Assembly: GCA_964487845.1 (NCBI GenBank)
Contig: CAZASK010000013.1
Span: 1-40,942 of the forward strand
Source of the DNA: CAZASK01 sp964487845
Lineage (GTDB): Bacteria; Chlamydiota; Chlamydiia; Chlamydiales; FEN-1388
Length of the DNA stretch: 40,942 bases
Direction of reading: 5' to 3'
Position numbers and translations under genes: made by a program. Position 1 is the stretch's first letter. Every line of letters begins with the position of its first letter. Under the pieces are notes generated by a model. It saw only the letters and a program-made list of their open reading frames with translations, made no database searches and was not told where the DNA came from. Shown one piece after another: positions 7,417-16,334 of the stretch.

Positions 7417-9060
7417 ATGCGTATTTTTGTAGCACAACTGAATCCAACAATCGGTGATATCGCTGGCAACACACGCAAGGCGATTCAGACAATACAGACT
7501 GCTCGAAAGATGAGCGCCGATCTGGTTGTTTTTCCAGAACTTTTTTTATCAGGATACCCTCCGGAAGATCTTTTGTATCAGCCCAACTTTATGACTACCT
7601 GTAGGCAAGCACTTGATCAGGTGATACAGGCCTCTTCACATATTGCTGTTGTGATAGGGACTCCCCGTATCAATCCTGATACACAAGATAAGCCATTTTA
7701 TAATAGCGCCGCTGTAATACAAGATGGTCGTCTTTTAGGATTCCAAGATAAAACGCTGTTGCCAACGTATGACGTCTTTGATGAAAGGCGCTTTTTTGCA
7801 CCAGCAGGAAAGCATCAGGTGTGGACGATTTCTGGGAAAAAAATCGCGATTACTATTTGTGAAGATATTTGGCCTTTTGCGGAGACATCGCTTGAAGATT
7901 GTACTTTTCAATCGCGTTATCCAATAGATCCACTGACTTATTATGAGGCTACTCCTATCGATCTGCTCCTCAATATTTCCGCATCGCCCTATTCTGCAGA
8001 AAAAATTGCAGCACGAAAGCAGATCGCGCAAGCGTGCTCACGTAGGCTCTCTTGTCCTCTTATTTTATGCAATCAAGTGGGTGCGCAGGATGGCTTGCTA
8101 TTCGATGGGACAAGCGTTGCCTATACAAGCGAGGGAGAAAGTTTCTTGCAGATGGAGAGCTTCTTAGAAGAGTGCGTGTGTGTCGACCTTTCTAGGCAGA
8201 CGACGGTGATTCCGCTGTCTTCTGAAGCTGGTGAGGAACTTTTTTCTGCGCTTGTAATGGGGGTAAGAGATTATTTTCATAAGCAGGGATTCACAAAGGC
8301 GTGTGTAGGGCTTTCTGGAGGCGTTGACTCATCAGTAGTTGCATGTATTGCAGTCCATGCTCTTGGCAAGAAAAATGTCGTAGGATATCTGCTGCCTTCT
8401 CGTTTTACATCACAAGCCAGCTTGGAAGATGCCTTATATGTAGCAGAAAAGCTGAGTATTTCAACGAAAATAGCTTCTATTGAAAAGAGCTATGAAGCTA
8501 TTTTGCAGACTATAAGCCCTCTTTTACAAAAAGAGCCAAACGATCTTTTGGAGCAAAATGTGCAAGCTCGGATACGTGGAATGTTACTCATGGCATTTTC
8601 AAATCAAGAGGGCTCGCTTGTATTGAATACTTCGAATAAAAGCGAACTTGCTGTGGGATATTCTACACTTTATGGCGATTCTATTGGGTCGATAGCAGTG
8701 ATAGGAGATTTATTAAAAAAAGATGTCTATGCAGTAGCCTTATATCTTCAAAAGCAGTGGGGATATATTTCAGATCGTATTATTGAAAAAGAGCCGACTG
8801 CTGAATTAAAGATTGATCAAAAAGACTCAGACACCTTGCCCGAATATGAGATTTTAGACCCTATCGTAGAGGCATATGTAGTTCATGGGGCGAGCGAGGA
8901 TGAAATTGCAGACTGTTTTGAATTATCCATTGCATTAGTGCAAGATGTTATCAAAAAAATTCACGCAAGTGAATACAAGCGCCGTCAGGTTCCTTTCGCA
9001 CTACGAGTCAGTGAAAAAGCCTTTTCATGCGGCAGGAAAATCCCAATCGTTCATCAATGA
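7417..9060 (+). CDS. nadE: glutamine-dependent NAD+ synthetase
   Basis: NadE converts nicotinate adenine dinucleotide to NAD+, using glutamine-derived ammonia and ATP. The 547-residue protein has both domains of the long form. The N-terminal nitrilase-type glutaminase shows the triad Glu41 (FPELFLSGYPPEDL), Lys112 (QDKTLLPTYDVFDERR) and Cys148 (ITICEDIW). The C-terminal synthetase has the PP-loop SGGVDSS near residue 300 and the SNKSELAVGYSTLYGD region. An AAGAG-type ribosome site precedes the ATG. It follows the Rsm22-like gene by 12 bases. Chlamydia trachomatis imports NAD and, to my knowledge, lacks this gene, so its presence points to a less reduced chlamydial genome. Confidence 0.95.
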   Translation: MRIFVAQLNPTIGDIAGNTRKAIQTIQTARKMSADLVVFPELFLSGYPPEDLLYQPNFMTTCRQALDQVIQASSHIAVVIGTPRINPDTQDKPFYNSAAVIQDGRLLGFQDKTLLPTYDVFDERRFFAPAGKHQVWTISGKKIAITICEDIWPFAETSLEDCTFQSRYPIDPLTYYEATPIDLLLNISASPYSAEKIAARKQIAQACSRRLSCPLILCNQVGAQDGLLFDGTSVAYTSEGESFLQMESFLEECVCVDLSRQTTVIPLSSEAGEELFSALVMGVRDYFHKQGFTKACVGLSGGVDSSVVACIAVHALGKKNVVGYLLPSRFTSQASLEDALYVAEKLSISTKIASIEKSYEAILQTISPLLQKEPNDLLEQNVQARIRGMLLMAFSNQEGSLVLNTSNKSELAVGYSTLYGDSIGSIAVIGDLLKKDVYAVALYLQKQWGYISDRIIEKEPTAELKIDQKDSDTLPEYEILDPIVEAYVVHGASEDEIADCFELSIALVQDVIKKIHASEYKRRQVPFALRVSEKAFSCGRKIPIVHQ

Positions 9061-9068
9061 TTGCAGCT

Positions 9069-9728
9069 CTATTTTTTATCCTCCTCTATTATGGGTTCTT
9101 TGAGTAAGTCAAATACACTATTGAGAGAAATTTGTGCTCCATGCTCTGTAAGTATTGTTGCTATTTGCATGTATGCTTTCAGTAATTTAGTAGTATTCGG
9201 TGTGTTGTGTTGAACGTTTGCGGCTACTGCTTTCATGCAGAGAAAGAGCGTATCATTGAGTTGCTGCTGGGTGCAGGGGATGGATAAAACTTTTTTCATG
9301 AACTCTTCATTTGCTATGTTTACGGCCATCTCGAGAATTTCGTCGTAGATGATTGCGGCCTTTGGTAGCAAATCATCAAGACAGTCCATATTCGCTCCAT
9401 AGAGAAGAAAGAGCTCTGTTATCGGTTGCCAGCAATGGCTCACGGCATGGCTGAGAAAAGCAGTTTCCATCCAGCATCCGTTTGGATTCGCTTTGTTTTT
9501 AAGAAAAATTTCGATCACTTTCTCGTTGCCTTCATTGACGTAATAGCCAAATAATGAATCTCCTTTTTGTGTCTGAAGTGAATCGGGAGAGTCCTCCTGA
9601 GTCATGGCTATTTCAAGTGGGCTATAATCATTTTTTTTAATACACATTTCTATGAACCGCTGATCCACTTTGTTTTTTGGCAGTTCATTGGTGAACAGAA
9701 AGATAGGATTTAATTGAGTTGGTTGCAT
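9069..9728 (-). CDS. ankyrin-repeat-like protein of unknown function
   Basis: This is a 219-residue protein without a signal peptide or membrane segment. Its middle part resembles degenerate ankyrin repeats: segments like GNEKVIEIFLKNKANPNG and ITELFLLYGANMDCLD (about residues 70-125) show the helix-loop pattern with the typical Ala-Asn-x-(Asn/Asp) turn. The C-terminal half is probably helical. AGGAG lies just upstream of the ATG. It is the last gene of an apparent minus-strand unit amn, glycosyltransferase, ankyrin (21-base gap upstream) and faces nadE with an 8-base gap. Ankyrin proteins of intracellular bacteria often act on host proteins, but nothing here proves secretion. No closer family is recognised. 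Confidence 0.6.
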   Translation of the reverse strand: MQPTQLNPIFLFTNELPKNKVDQRFIEMCIKKNDYSPLEIAMTQEDSPDSLQTQKGDSLFGYYVNEGNEKVIEIFLKNKANPNGCWMETAFLSHAVSHCWQPITELFLLYGANMDCLDDLLPKAAIIYDEILEMAVNIANEEFMKKVLSIPCTQQQLNDTLFLCMKAVAANVQHNTPNTTKLLKAYMQIATILTEHGAQISLNSVFDLLKEPIIEEDKK

Positions 9729-9749
9729 ATGAACTCCTGATTAAGTGTA

Positions 9750-10568
9750 TTAAAATGGATCAAGGATGGCAGGATAGGGCGTTTTTTTGCGAATTATTTC
9801 TGTATATAGACCTTGGAGCTTTCTCTGCTCAGTATGATGGCTGCTATCTGTCTGGGAATATTTAGACTCATTATGCATGTAAAGAAGCGTGGGAATAAAG
9901 GTAACGTGTCCTTTCGATGCCATCTCAAGCATCGGGATCATCATAGCAAAATCCCAAGAGGCTGAGAAAAATTTATTTTCATGCTTTAAATCATACGATT
10001 CAATTTTTTGAAACAGGCCTGCATAAAATGTCTTTGAATGAATAGCTGACCACTTGTATTTTCGGAACTGTTTTTTTGAGACTACGTTATCAGGGAACTG
10101 AGAATAATTGGTGGGGGTATATGAGGGATAGTTGATAAAGTTCCCATATGTAATCCACGTAGCTTGAGAGTTATACACTCGCTCGAGATGGTGTAAAACA
10201 AGAGGGGTAGAGAGGCAGTCAGCTCCATCGACTAAAACGACGATAGTGTGCGGGTCTAATAGGTGGACAATATTATAAATATTTTTTAAAACGCCGGTTT
10301 TTGAGGCGTTGTGGATGACAATGCAACGATCTTGGAGATTATGTTCATGGATATATTCTTCGACCAGATGACCTGTATTGTCAGTAGAGCCATCATTAAT
10401 GTAGTAGAGCGTCCAGTTGGGGTATACCTGATTCGTGCATGAGGCGATATTTTTGAGGCACCAGGGTTCATTGTTATATGAAGTTACAATGATTGCAAAT
10501 TGCGCTTCATATTCTGCATAGAGAATTTGAGTAAAAAAAAGGCAAATGTATATACAAATTTTTTTCAT
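9750..10568 (-). CDS. exported family-2 glycosyltransferase
   Basis: This 272-residue protein begins with a clear Sec signal peptide (MKKICIYICLFFTQILYAEYE, cleavage after about residue 18). A GT-A fold glycosyltransferase of family 2 follows. Visible elements are the nucleotide-sugar start FAIIVTSYNNE, the loop YINDGSTDNTG, the metal-binding DxD-like VDGAD (near residue 115), and a later SWDFAMMIPMLEMA segment. Family-2 enzymes are normally cytosolic because their nucleotide-sugar donors are, so the signal peptide is unusual. GAGG upstream supports the start. It lies 42 bases downstream of amn and 21 bases upstream of the ankyrin gene. Donor and acceptor are unknown. A second exported glycosyltransferase is encoded at 20946-22472. 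Confidence 0.82.
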   Translation of the reverse strand: MKKICIYICLFFTQILYAEYEAQFAIIVTSYNNEPWCLKNIASCTNQVYPNWTLYYINDGSTDNTGHLVEEYIHEHNLQDRCIVIHNASKTGVLKNIYNIVHLLDPHTIVVLVDGADCLSTPLVLHHLERVYNSQATWITYGNFINYPSYTPTNYSQFPDNVVSKKQFRKYKWSAIHSKTFYAGLFQKIESYDLKHENKFFSASWDFAMMIPMLEMASKGHVTFIPTLLYMHNESKYSQTDSSHHTEQRKLQGLYTEIIRKKTPYPAILDPF

Positions 10569-10610
10569 GTATTCCTCAGGGTAATGGAATTTTGCAATTC
10601 TCTTGATATG

Positions 10611-11450
10611 TTATAAACGTTTATGAAGATGTGCATGGCGCTTATTTCGTAGTTGTAACTTGTCAAGGCGTTTGATGATACGAACGCCTAAGTCGATATG
10701 TTCTGCCATATGATTCAAAAACAACATTGACCCAATTTTTTTTGTTTTTATTCCCTCAGCATCGAGAGGAAGGTCGGAAATGAGTAAGAGAGCTCCTAGT
10801 GAGAGCCTATGTGAATAGCTGGCAGTAAAGAGTGTTGCGCATTCCATCTCGATTGCCTGGGCGCGATTTGCTTTGAGACGTAAGCGAAATTCAGAATTGA
10901 ACTCCCAGAAACGTTTATTGGTTGTATGTGTGATTCCAATGTGATATTTCGTTTTTGTCTCATCGAGCAACTCTGTCACGCAGCGCTGAATGGTGAAGTT
11001 AGCTAATGCTGGGACTTCAGGAGGGAAATAAAAATCGGAAGTGCCATCTCCTCGGATGCTCGATATAGGGACGAAATAGTCACCTATTTTGTACTCAGAC
11101 CTCAGGCCACCACACATCCCAAGTAAAAGAAGCGATTCAACCGGTAAAAACGAGCATAAATCGATGACCAGTGCTGCTGCTGGAGAGCCTATCTTAAAGT
11201 CGAGGATGGTGATCCGTTCTTTTTTAGAGTGCGCGACCTTGAATACATTGCCTTCATATATCTTGACATGCCTTGACTTAGCGAAATGGTTGACATACTG
11301 ATGAAAATTCGTGAGGATGATGTGCGGCTGGAATAGGGAAATGCGAGATCCCGAGTATCTCTCCATCGTCTCGTGGGCGATTTGCCTTTGTTGTTCTGTA
11401 TCATAGCCGCTCAGCTGAGGGCCAAAGTCAATAGGGTCTTCAAAATTCAT
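10611..11450 (-). CDS. amn: AMP nucleosidase
   Basis: The 279-residue protein belongs to the nucleoside phosphorylase/hydrolase superfamily. It matches the catalytic part of AMP nucleosidase, which splits AMP into adenine and ribose 5-phosphate. Recognisable parts are LLLGMCGGLRSEYKIGDYFVPISSIRGDGTS, IEMECATLFTAS (the Met-Glu substrate-binding pair) and LLISDLPLD (catalytic Asp). It lacks the long N-terminal regulatory domain of the E. coli enzyme, as does the Chlamydia protein CT751. It is divergent from efp, its neighbour in C. trachomatis as well. The ribosome site before the ATG is weak. It is the first gene of the amn, glycosyltransferase, ankyrin group. Confidence 0.85.
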   Translation of the reverse strand: MNFEDPIDFGPQLSGYDTEQQRQIAHETMERYSGSRISLFQPHIILTNFHQYVNHFAKSRHVKIYEGNVFKVAHSKKERITILDFKIGSPAAALVIDLCSFLPVESLLLLGMCGGLRSEYKIGDYFVPISSIRGDGTSDFYFPPEVPALANFTIQRCVTELLDETKTKYHIGITHTTNKRFWEFNSEFRLRLKANRAQAIEMECATLFTASYSHRLSLGALLLISDLPLDAEGIKTKKIGSMLFLNHMAEHIDLGVRIIKRLDKLQLRNKRHAHLHKRL

Positions 11451-11543
11451 CGTAAGCGATAGTCCATCTTAAAATCTGTACTCAAACAAGTTGTTGTTAT
11501 ATACTCTCTTCATTAAATCACAAAGAAAAAAAAGGTGCGACTC

Positions 11544-12110
11544 ATGGCGCAGATTTCAACAAATGAATTTCGTGGTGGGATGAAAGTGGTTATGGAAGGC
11601 CAGCCATACACAATAGTTACTAATGAATTTGTCAAGCCTGGCAAGGGCCAAGCATTCAACCGAGTTAAACTCAAACATCTGATGACCGGTCGTGTGATCG
11701 AGCGTACCATGAAATCGGGTGAAAAATTAGATCTTGCAGATGTTGTCGATACCAAGATGAGACTTCTCTATCGAGAAGCAGATGGGATTGTTTTTATGGA
11801 TGATACCTCATTTGAGCAGGTTAAAATCATGAATGAACAGGTAGGCGATACGCAGAAGTGGATAAAAGAAGATCTCGTATATGACGTCATTTTCTACAAT
11901 GGACAGCCTATCACGGTCGAGCCTCCTACATTTTTAGAGCTTGTTATTACTGAAACAAGTCCAGGAGTTCGAGGGGACACAGCATCGGGACGAGTCTTAA
12001 AGCCAGCTACTGTAGAGACAGGGGCTAAAATACAGGTGCCTATCTTTGTAGAGCAAGGGGAGAAAGTTAAAGTTGATACAAGGACTGGTGAGTATGTCTC
12101 TCGTGTCTGA
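11544..12110 (+). CDS. efp: elongation factor P
   Basis: EF-P binds between the P and E sites and relieves ribosome stalling at proline runs. From the ATG at 11544 it has 188 residues, the standard length. AAAGG at 11531-11535 gives an 8-base spacer; an upstream in-frame GTG falls in the ribosome site and is rejected. The modification loop is KPGKGQAF with Lys34 at the tip, the residue that is beta-lysylated in E. coli. The C-terminal OB domain carries the signature of GDTASGRVLKPATVETGA. The gene overlaps epmA by 17 bases, so factor and modifier are made together. Confidence 0.96.
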   Translation: MAQISTNEFRGGMKVVMEGQPYTIVTNEFVKPGKGQAFNRVKLKHLMTGRVIERTMKSGEKLDLADVVDTKMRLLYREADGIVFMDDTSFEQVKIMNEQVGDTQKWIKEDLVYDVIFYNGQPITVEPPTFLELVITETSPGVRGDTASGRVLKPATVETGAKIQVPIFVEQGEKVKVDTRTGEYVSRV

Positions 12111-13044
12111 TCACCTCCTTATTTTAAGAGACCGCGCGCTGATGTTGCAGAGAGCTCGGCAATTTTTTTCCCATCGTCACGTGATGGAAGTAGATTGTCC
12201 GATTTTAAGCGAGCTTGCCTCTGTGGACGTACATATTGATTTGATAGAAGTGCGTCCTAAAAATAGTCCAAAGCGTTATCTCCATACATCTCCTGAATAT
12301 GGAATGAAGCGTCTTTTAAGCCGTGGCATTGGAGATATCTATCAGATTTCACATGTTTTCCGAGATGGAGAACATGGGACCAAGCACAATCCTGAATTTA
12401 TGATGGCAGAGTGGTATCGCGTTGGAATGTCTTTTGAAGATCTTATGCAAGAAACTATTGATTTTATCAGCCTTTTTTTGGGAGATCTTTCCTGGAATAA
12501 GGTGACATATAAAGATGCCTTCTTGCAATTTTGTGGCTTCGATCCCTTCCAAGCGGATCTAGCGGAATTGACTGCCTACTTACAAAAAATAATGGCACCT
12601 CAGCCTGTTGACCCCAAAGCATCAAAAGATGATCTGCTTAATCAGATTTTAGCACTTGAGATAGAGCCGCAACTTGGCAAGCATGGGCTAACAGTATTTG
12701 CTTATTATCCCCCGACACAGGCAGCTCTTGCTCAAACAAAAGTTGTCGATGGAGTAGAAGTCGCTGAGCGCTTTGAAATTTATTACCAAGGGATGGAGCT
12801 CTGCAATGGATATTTTGAGCTCATAGATCCCGCCGAGCAAGAAGAGCGCTTTTTTGAGGCGAACGATCAAAGAGAGAAGATGGGCAAGGAAAAGCTGCCT
12901 ATCGACAAACGATTTTTAGCGGCGCTATGGGAAGGACTTCCTGGCTGTTCTGGGGTCGCTGTTGGATTTGATCGTTTGATGATGTTACGTCATCATACGA
13001 AACATATTGCTGATGTCATCCCTTTTTCTTGGGATGAGGCGTAG
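12094..13044 (+). CDS. epmA: EF-P--(R)-beta-lysine ligase EpmA (GenX/PoxA)
   Basis: EpmA is a lysyl-tRNA synthetase paralogue lacking the tRNA anticodon domain that attaches beta-lysine to EF-P Lys34. The protein of 316 residues contains only the class II catalytic core: motif 1 region (VMEVDCPILS), motif 2 (ISHVFRDGEHG...NPEFMMAEWYR, about 88-109) and motif 3 (GVAVGFDRLMML), ending DVIPFSWDEA. The ATG at 12094 is preceded by AAGGA at 12080-12084 (9-base spacer) and gives the family length; a TTG further upstream would add seven residues. It overlaps efp by 17 bases in another frame. Its last 29 bases overlap mfd convergently. The aminomutase EpmB, which makes beta-lysine, is not in the window. 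Confidence 0.93.
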   Translation: MSLVSDHLLILRDRALMLQRARQFFSHRHVMEVDCPILSELASVDVHIDLIEVRPKNSPKRYLHTSPEYGMKRLLSRGIGDIYQISHVFRDGEHGTKHNPEFMMAEWYRVGMSFEDLMQETIDFISLFLGDLSWNKVTYKDAFLQFCGFDPFQADLAELTAYLQKIMAPQPVDPKASKDDLLNQILALEIEPQLGKHGLTVFAYYPPTQAALAQTKVVDGVEVAERFEIYYQGMELCNGYFELIDPAEQEERFFEANDQREKMGKEKLPIDKRFLAALWEGLPGCSGVAVGFDRLMMLRHHTKHIADVIPFSWDEA

Positions 13045-16000
13045 CGCTACTCAAAAGAAGTTTACACACCTTCTCTTCCATTGTCTGTGGTGTAGAGATG
13101 CGGCCAATGAGCACTTTGTTATTTGTGACGTCATGGCCGCTCTTTTTTTCGTAAAAGAGTGTGAAGGCATCTACTTTGATGGTTGTAAATCCATGCTGTG
13201 CCGCAAAGACGCGTATGCGACTGAGATGGTAGAGTGCAAGAGCGTGTTCTGGAGGTTTTCCAAATCGATCTTTGACCTCTTCCCATATTTCCTCAACTTC
13301 TTCAAGGGTACGAGCATCTGCGAGCCGTTGATAGATCTCCATTCTCAATGTCACGTCGTTAACATAGTCGTCATCGAGTTTTGCAGTAAATGGGATTTCT
13401 ACTTTTGTATCAATGGTCCAACTTGGAGCTTTTCCTTGCATCGAGTCTATAGTTCGCTTCAACAGTTTGCAGTAGAGATGGAAGCCAATTTCAGAGACGT
13501 GGCCTGATTGTTCTATCCCCAAGATATCGCCAGTACCTCTCATCTCGAGATCGCACATGGCTACTTTCATCCCTCCACCATATCCCCCAGCTTGAGCAAT
13601 AGACTCAAGCCGTTTGACTGCAATTTCTGAAAAAGAAGCTCTCTTTGGTAGCAGAAAGTAGGCGTATGCTCTTCTGTTCCAACGGCCAACACGTCCTCGA
13701 ATTTGGTATAGGTCAGCGATACCGAAGCGATGTGCGTTATCGATAATGATAGTGTTGGCATTTGGGATGTCAAGGCCGCTTTCAATGATAGAGGTGGCTA
13801 CCAAGATGTCTACGTCTCCTTTTTTAAATGCATGGAAGACGAGGTCTATCTCTTCAGGATCCATTTGTCCATGACCAATGGCGATGCGTGCTTTGGGGAG
13901 CATCGCCTGGAGTTTGTTGGCGACATCGAAGATGGTCTCTACTCTATTATGAAGAAAGTATGCCTGGCCATCACGGTTGAGCTCTCGGAGAAGGGCTGTC
14001 TTGATGATGGTGTCGTCCTGCTCTGCGATCACTGTTTTTACAGGGAGGCGATCTTGAGGGGGCGTCGCTATCACAGAGAGATCTCTTGCCCCTACAAGCG
14101 ACATATAGAGCGTGCGTGGGATAGGAGTGGCTGTCAATGTGAGGCAGTCTACATTCGTTTTTATTTTTTTCAGATGCTCTTTAGCGCGAACACCAAAGCG
14201 TTGCTCTTCATCGATGATAAGGAGCCCAAGATCAGCGAATTGAATGTCTTTTTGCAAAAGTCTGTGTGTGCCGATGACTACATCTATTTGATGCCTCCCA
14301 AGCGCTTCGATAGTGCGCTTAATCTCTTTTGGCTTGTTGAATCGGCTCAGTAGCGCTGTACGCACTCCAAAGCTTTTCATGCGGTCAGTAAAGTTTTCAT
14401 AATGTTGCAGAGCTAGAACAGTCGTAGGGGCTAAGACTGCAACCTGCTTTCTTCCATCAAGTACGGCCTTAAAGGCAGCGCGTAGGGCGACTTCTGTTTT
14501 TCCGTAGCCTACGTCACCACATACGAGGCGATCCATGGCTCTTTCTGAACACATGTCATTTTTAATATCTTGGATTGCCCGTAGCTGGTCATCAGTTTCT
14601 ATATAGGGGAATTCTTCTTCAAAAGCTTGCGTCTCTGGGCTATCTTTTTTGAAGATAAAACCGCCTTTCATCTTCCTCTCAGCATAGAGTTTGAGAAGCT
14701 CAGCGGCATAGCCGAGAATCGATTTTTCCGTCTGCTCGCGCTGGCGTTTCCATTTTGGTGCGCCAAGAGTATGAAATTTTGGATCTTGTGCTGATGCTCC
14801 TATATATTTGCTGATGAGATTTGCCTGCGTAAGAGGCACATATATTTTCGCGTTGTCAGCATAGGCAAGTGAGAAAAACTCCTGTTCGACACCAAGGTGA
14901 TTTGGCTTTTTTTCTATTCCCAAATACTTGCCGATACCATGGTTGAAGTGTACAACAGCCTCTCCTGGTTTGATATCGAAGGCGTCTGTGGCTGTAAAAT
15001 GAGAAAAAGAGCGCTGCTTATCTCTTCGAATCTTGAAGCGGTGTGTAAGCTCACAAAGTGGCAGCAAGATAAGCGATTCACCTAGAATGGCAAAGCCGTT
15101 TGACAAATATCCGTAGACGATGTGCTTGGGCATGTGCAAGCCCAGCGCTTCTAGTTTTTTGTTGAGCGTTGCCTCTTCTTGTTCATTTTGAACAATATAG
15201 ATAAGTTCTTTTTTGGGGATACTGTCGATTGCCGCTAGGAGGAGCTCTGGGTCAAGTTCATCATCAATGCCGCATACCTCTTGGCAATATGTCTCAAGTG
15301 TCTGAAATGGATGGTTCCATCTTTTTGCGCTATAATGTCTTTGGAATATTTCAAATCCAATTTCATGTGGCTGTGTCTCTTTTGAATAGAATTTCATCCT
15401 TTTGTTCTGAACAGTCACAGAAGAGATCGATTCTATTTCATGTTTTGTAAAAAAAAGACGTTGATGGGGAGCGGTCAAATCAAGAAATTCTTCAATCCCC
15501 AGAAATTGCTTTGAAGAAGCAGCCCCTAGAGATACAAGATTTGCATAACGATCTTCGAGTGCTTCAAGGTCATCAAAGACGACGAGAGTGTCTTTGCCTA
15601 GGTAATCGAAGATGGTGACTAAAGAAGAGCCATCTTCTTGCATGCTTTCAAGCTCTTGCGCAAGGCCAATTTCCAAATTCGGATAGTGAGTATGTGATTT
15701 CTGGCTTGCGGTATCGAAGGATCGAATGGAGTCTATTTCATCACCCCAAAATTCGAGACGAAATGGCTCGCTTGTTGTAATAGGGAAGATATCGATGATG
15801 CCGCCTCTTACAGCAAACTCCCCCTTGTCTGAGACGATAGACTTGCGTTCATATCCCAGCTTGAAGATGGCATTGATGAGTGTATCGAAAGAAATTTTCT
15901 GTCCACGTGCTATCTTCAGCCAATCAGCCTCTAATTTTTTGTAAGACAGTAGCTTTTGTAGCGCTCCTTGTAGAGTTGTTAATACAATCAAAGGCTTTTC

Positions 16001-16333
16001 TGAAGAGGCTATCTGCTTGAGTGCGGTATAACGAGCGCCTACGATGTCAGGGCTTGGGGCTATATTTTCAGAAGGGAGCGTCTCCCATGCAGGAAGTTCT
16101 ACGACTTGCTTATTCACAAAGAAAGGAAGGTTGTTGTAGAGCTGAAATTCTTCCGATCCCGCGCCGGTTAAAATAAGAAGTGGTTTTTGAGTCGCCTCAT
16201 GAGAAAAAGCTGCAAAAAATGCCTTTGCAGAGGCGGGAAGAGTTTCTATAACAGCAGAGCTTCCGCTAGAAAGCTCTACTCGTATTGGGTCAAGACAAGG
16301 AAGATGAAAAAGTTTTGTAATGAGATTTTTCAT
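13016..16333 (-). CDS. mfd: transcription-repair coupling factor Mfd
   Basis: Mfd displaces RNA polymerase stalled at DNA damage and recruits UvrA. The 1,105-residue protein has the UvrB-like N-terminal region, the RNA polymerase interaction domain (about 460-540, GEAVVHFNHGIGKYLGIE), and a RecG-like translocase. The translocase has Walker A GDVGYGKTE (near 603), DEEQRFG (near 705), LTATPIPRTLYMSL and the helicase C domain GRVGRWNRRAYAY, followed by the C-terminal regulatory domain. I place the start at the ATG at 16331-16333, one base after the alaS stop. An in-frame ATG at 16372 lies inside alaS without a ribosome site. The arrangement indicates co-transcription with alaS (CT749/CT748 order in C. 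trachomatis). The 3' end overlaps epmA by 29 bases. Confidence 0.95.
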   Translation of the reverse strand: MKNLITKLFHLPCLDPIRVELSSGSSAVIETLPASAKAFFAAFSHEATQKPLLILTGAGSEEFQLYNNLPFFVNKQVVELPAWETLPSENIAPSPDIVGARYTALKQIASSEKPLIVLTTLQGALQKLLSYKKLEADWLKIARGQKISFDTLINAIFKLGYERKSIVSDKGEFAVRGGIIDIFPITTSEPFRLEFWGDEIDSIRSFDTASQKSHTHYPNLEIGLAQELESMQEDGSSLVTIFDYLGKDTLVVFDDLEALEDRYANLVSLGAASSKQFLGIEEFLDLTAPHQRLFFTKHEIESISSVTVQNKRMKFYSKETQPHEIGFEIFQRHYSAKRWNHPFQTLETYCQEVCGIDDELDPELLLAAIDSIPKKELIYIVQNEQEEATLNKKLEALGLHMPKHIVYGYLSNGFAILGESLILLPLCELTHRFKIRRDKQRSFSHFTATDAFDIKPGEAVVHFNHGIGKYLGIEKKPNHLGVEQEFFSLAYADNAKIYVPLTQANLISKYIGASAQDPKFHTLGAPKWKRQREQTEKSILGYAAELLKLYAERKMKGGFIFKKDSPETQAFEEEFPYIETDDQLRAIQDIKNDMCSERAMDRLVCGDVGYGKTEVALRAAFKAVLDGRKQVAVLAPTTVLALQHYENFTDRMKSFGVRTALLSRFNKPKEIKRTIEALGRHQIDVVIGTHRLLQKDIQFADLGLLIIDEEQRFGVRAKEHLKKIKTNVDCLTLTATPIPRTLYMSLVGARDLSVIATPPQDRLPVKTVIAEQDDTIIKTALLRELNRDGQAYFLHNRVETIFDVANKLQAMLPKARIAIGHGQMDPEEIDLVFHAFKKGDVDILVATSIIESGLDIPNANTIIIDNAHRFGIADLYQIRGRVGRWNRRAYAYFLLPKRASFSEIAVKRLESIAQAGGYGGGMKVAMCDLEMRGTGDILGIEQSGHVSEIGFHLYCKLLKRTIDSMQGKAPSWTIDTKVEIPFTAKLDDDYVNDVTLRMEIYQRLADARTLEEVEEIWEEVKDRFGKPPEHALALYHLSRIRVFAAQHGFTTIKVDAFTLFYEKKSGHDVTNNKVLIGRISTPQTMEEKVCKLLLSSATPHPKKKG

Positions 16334-16334
16334 A

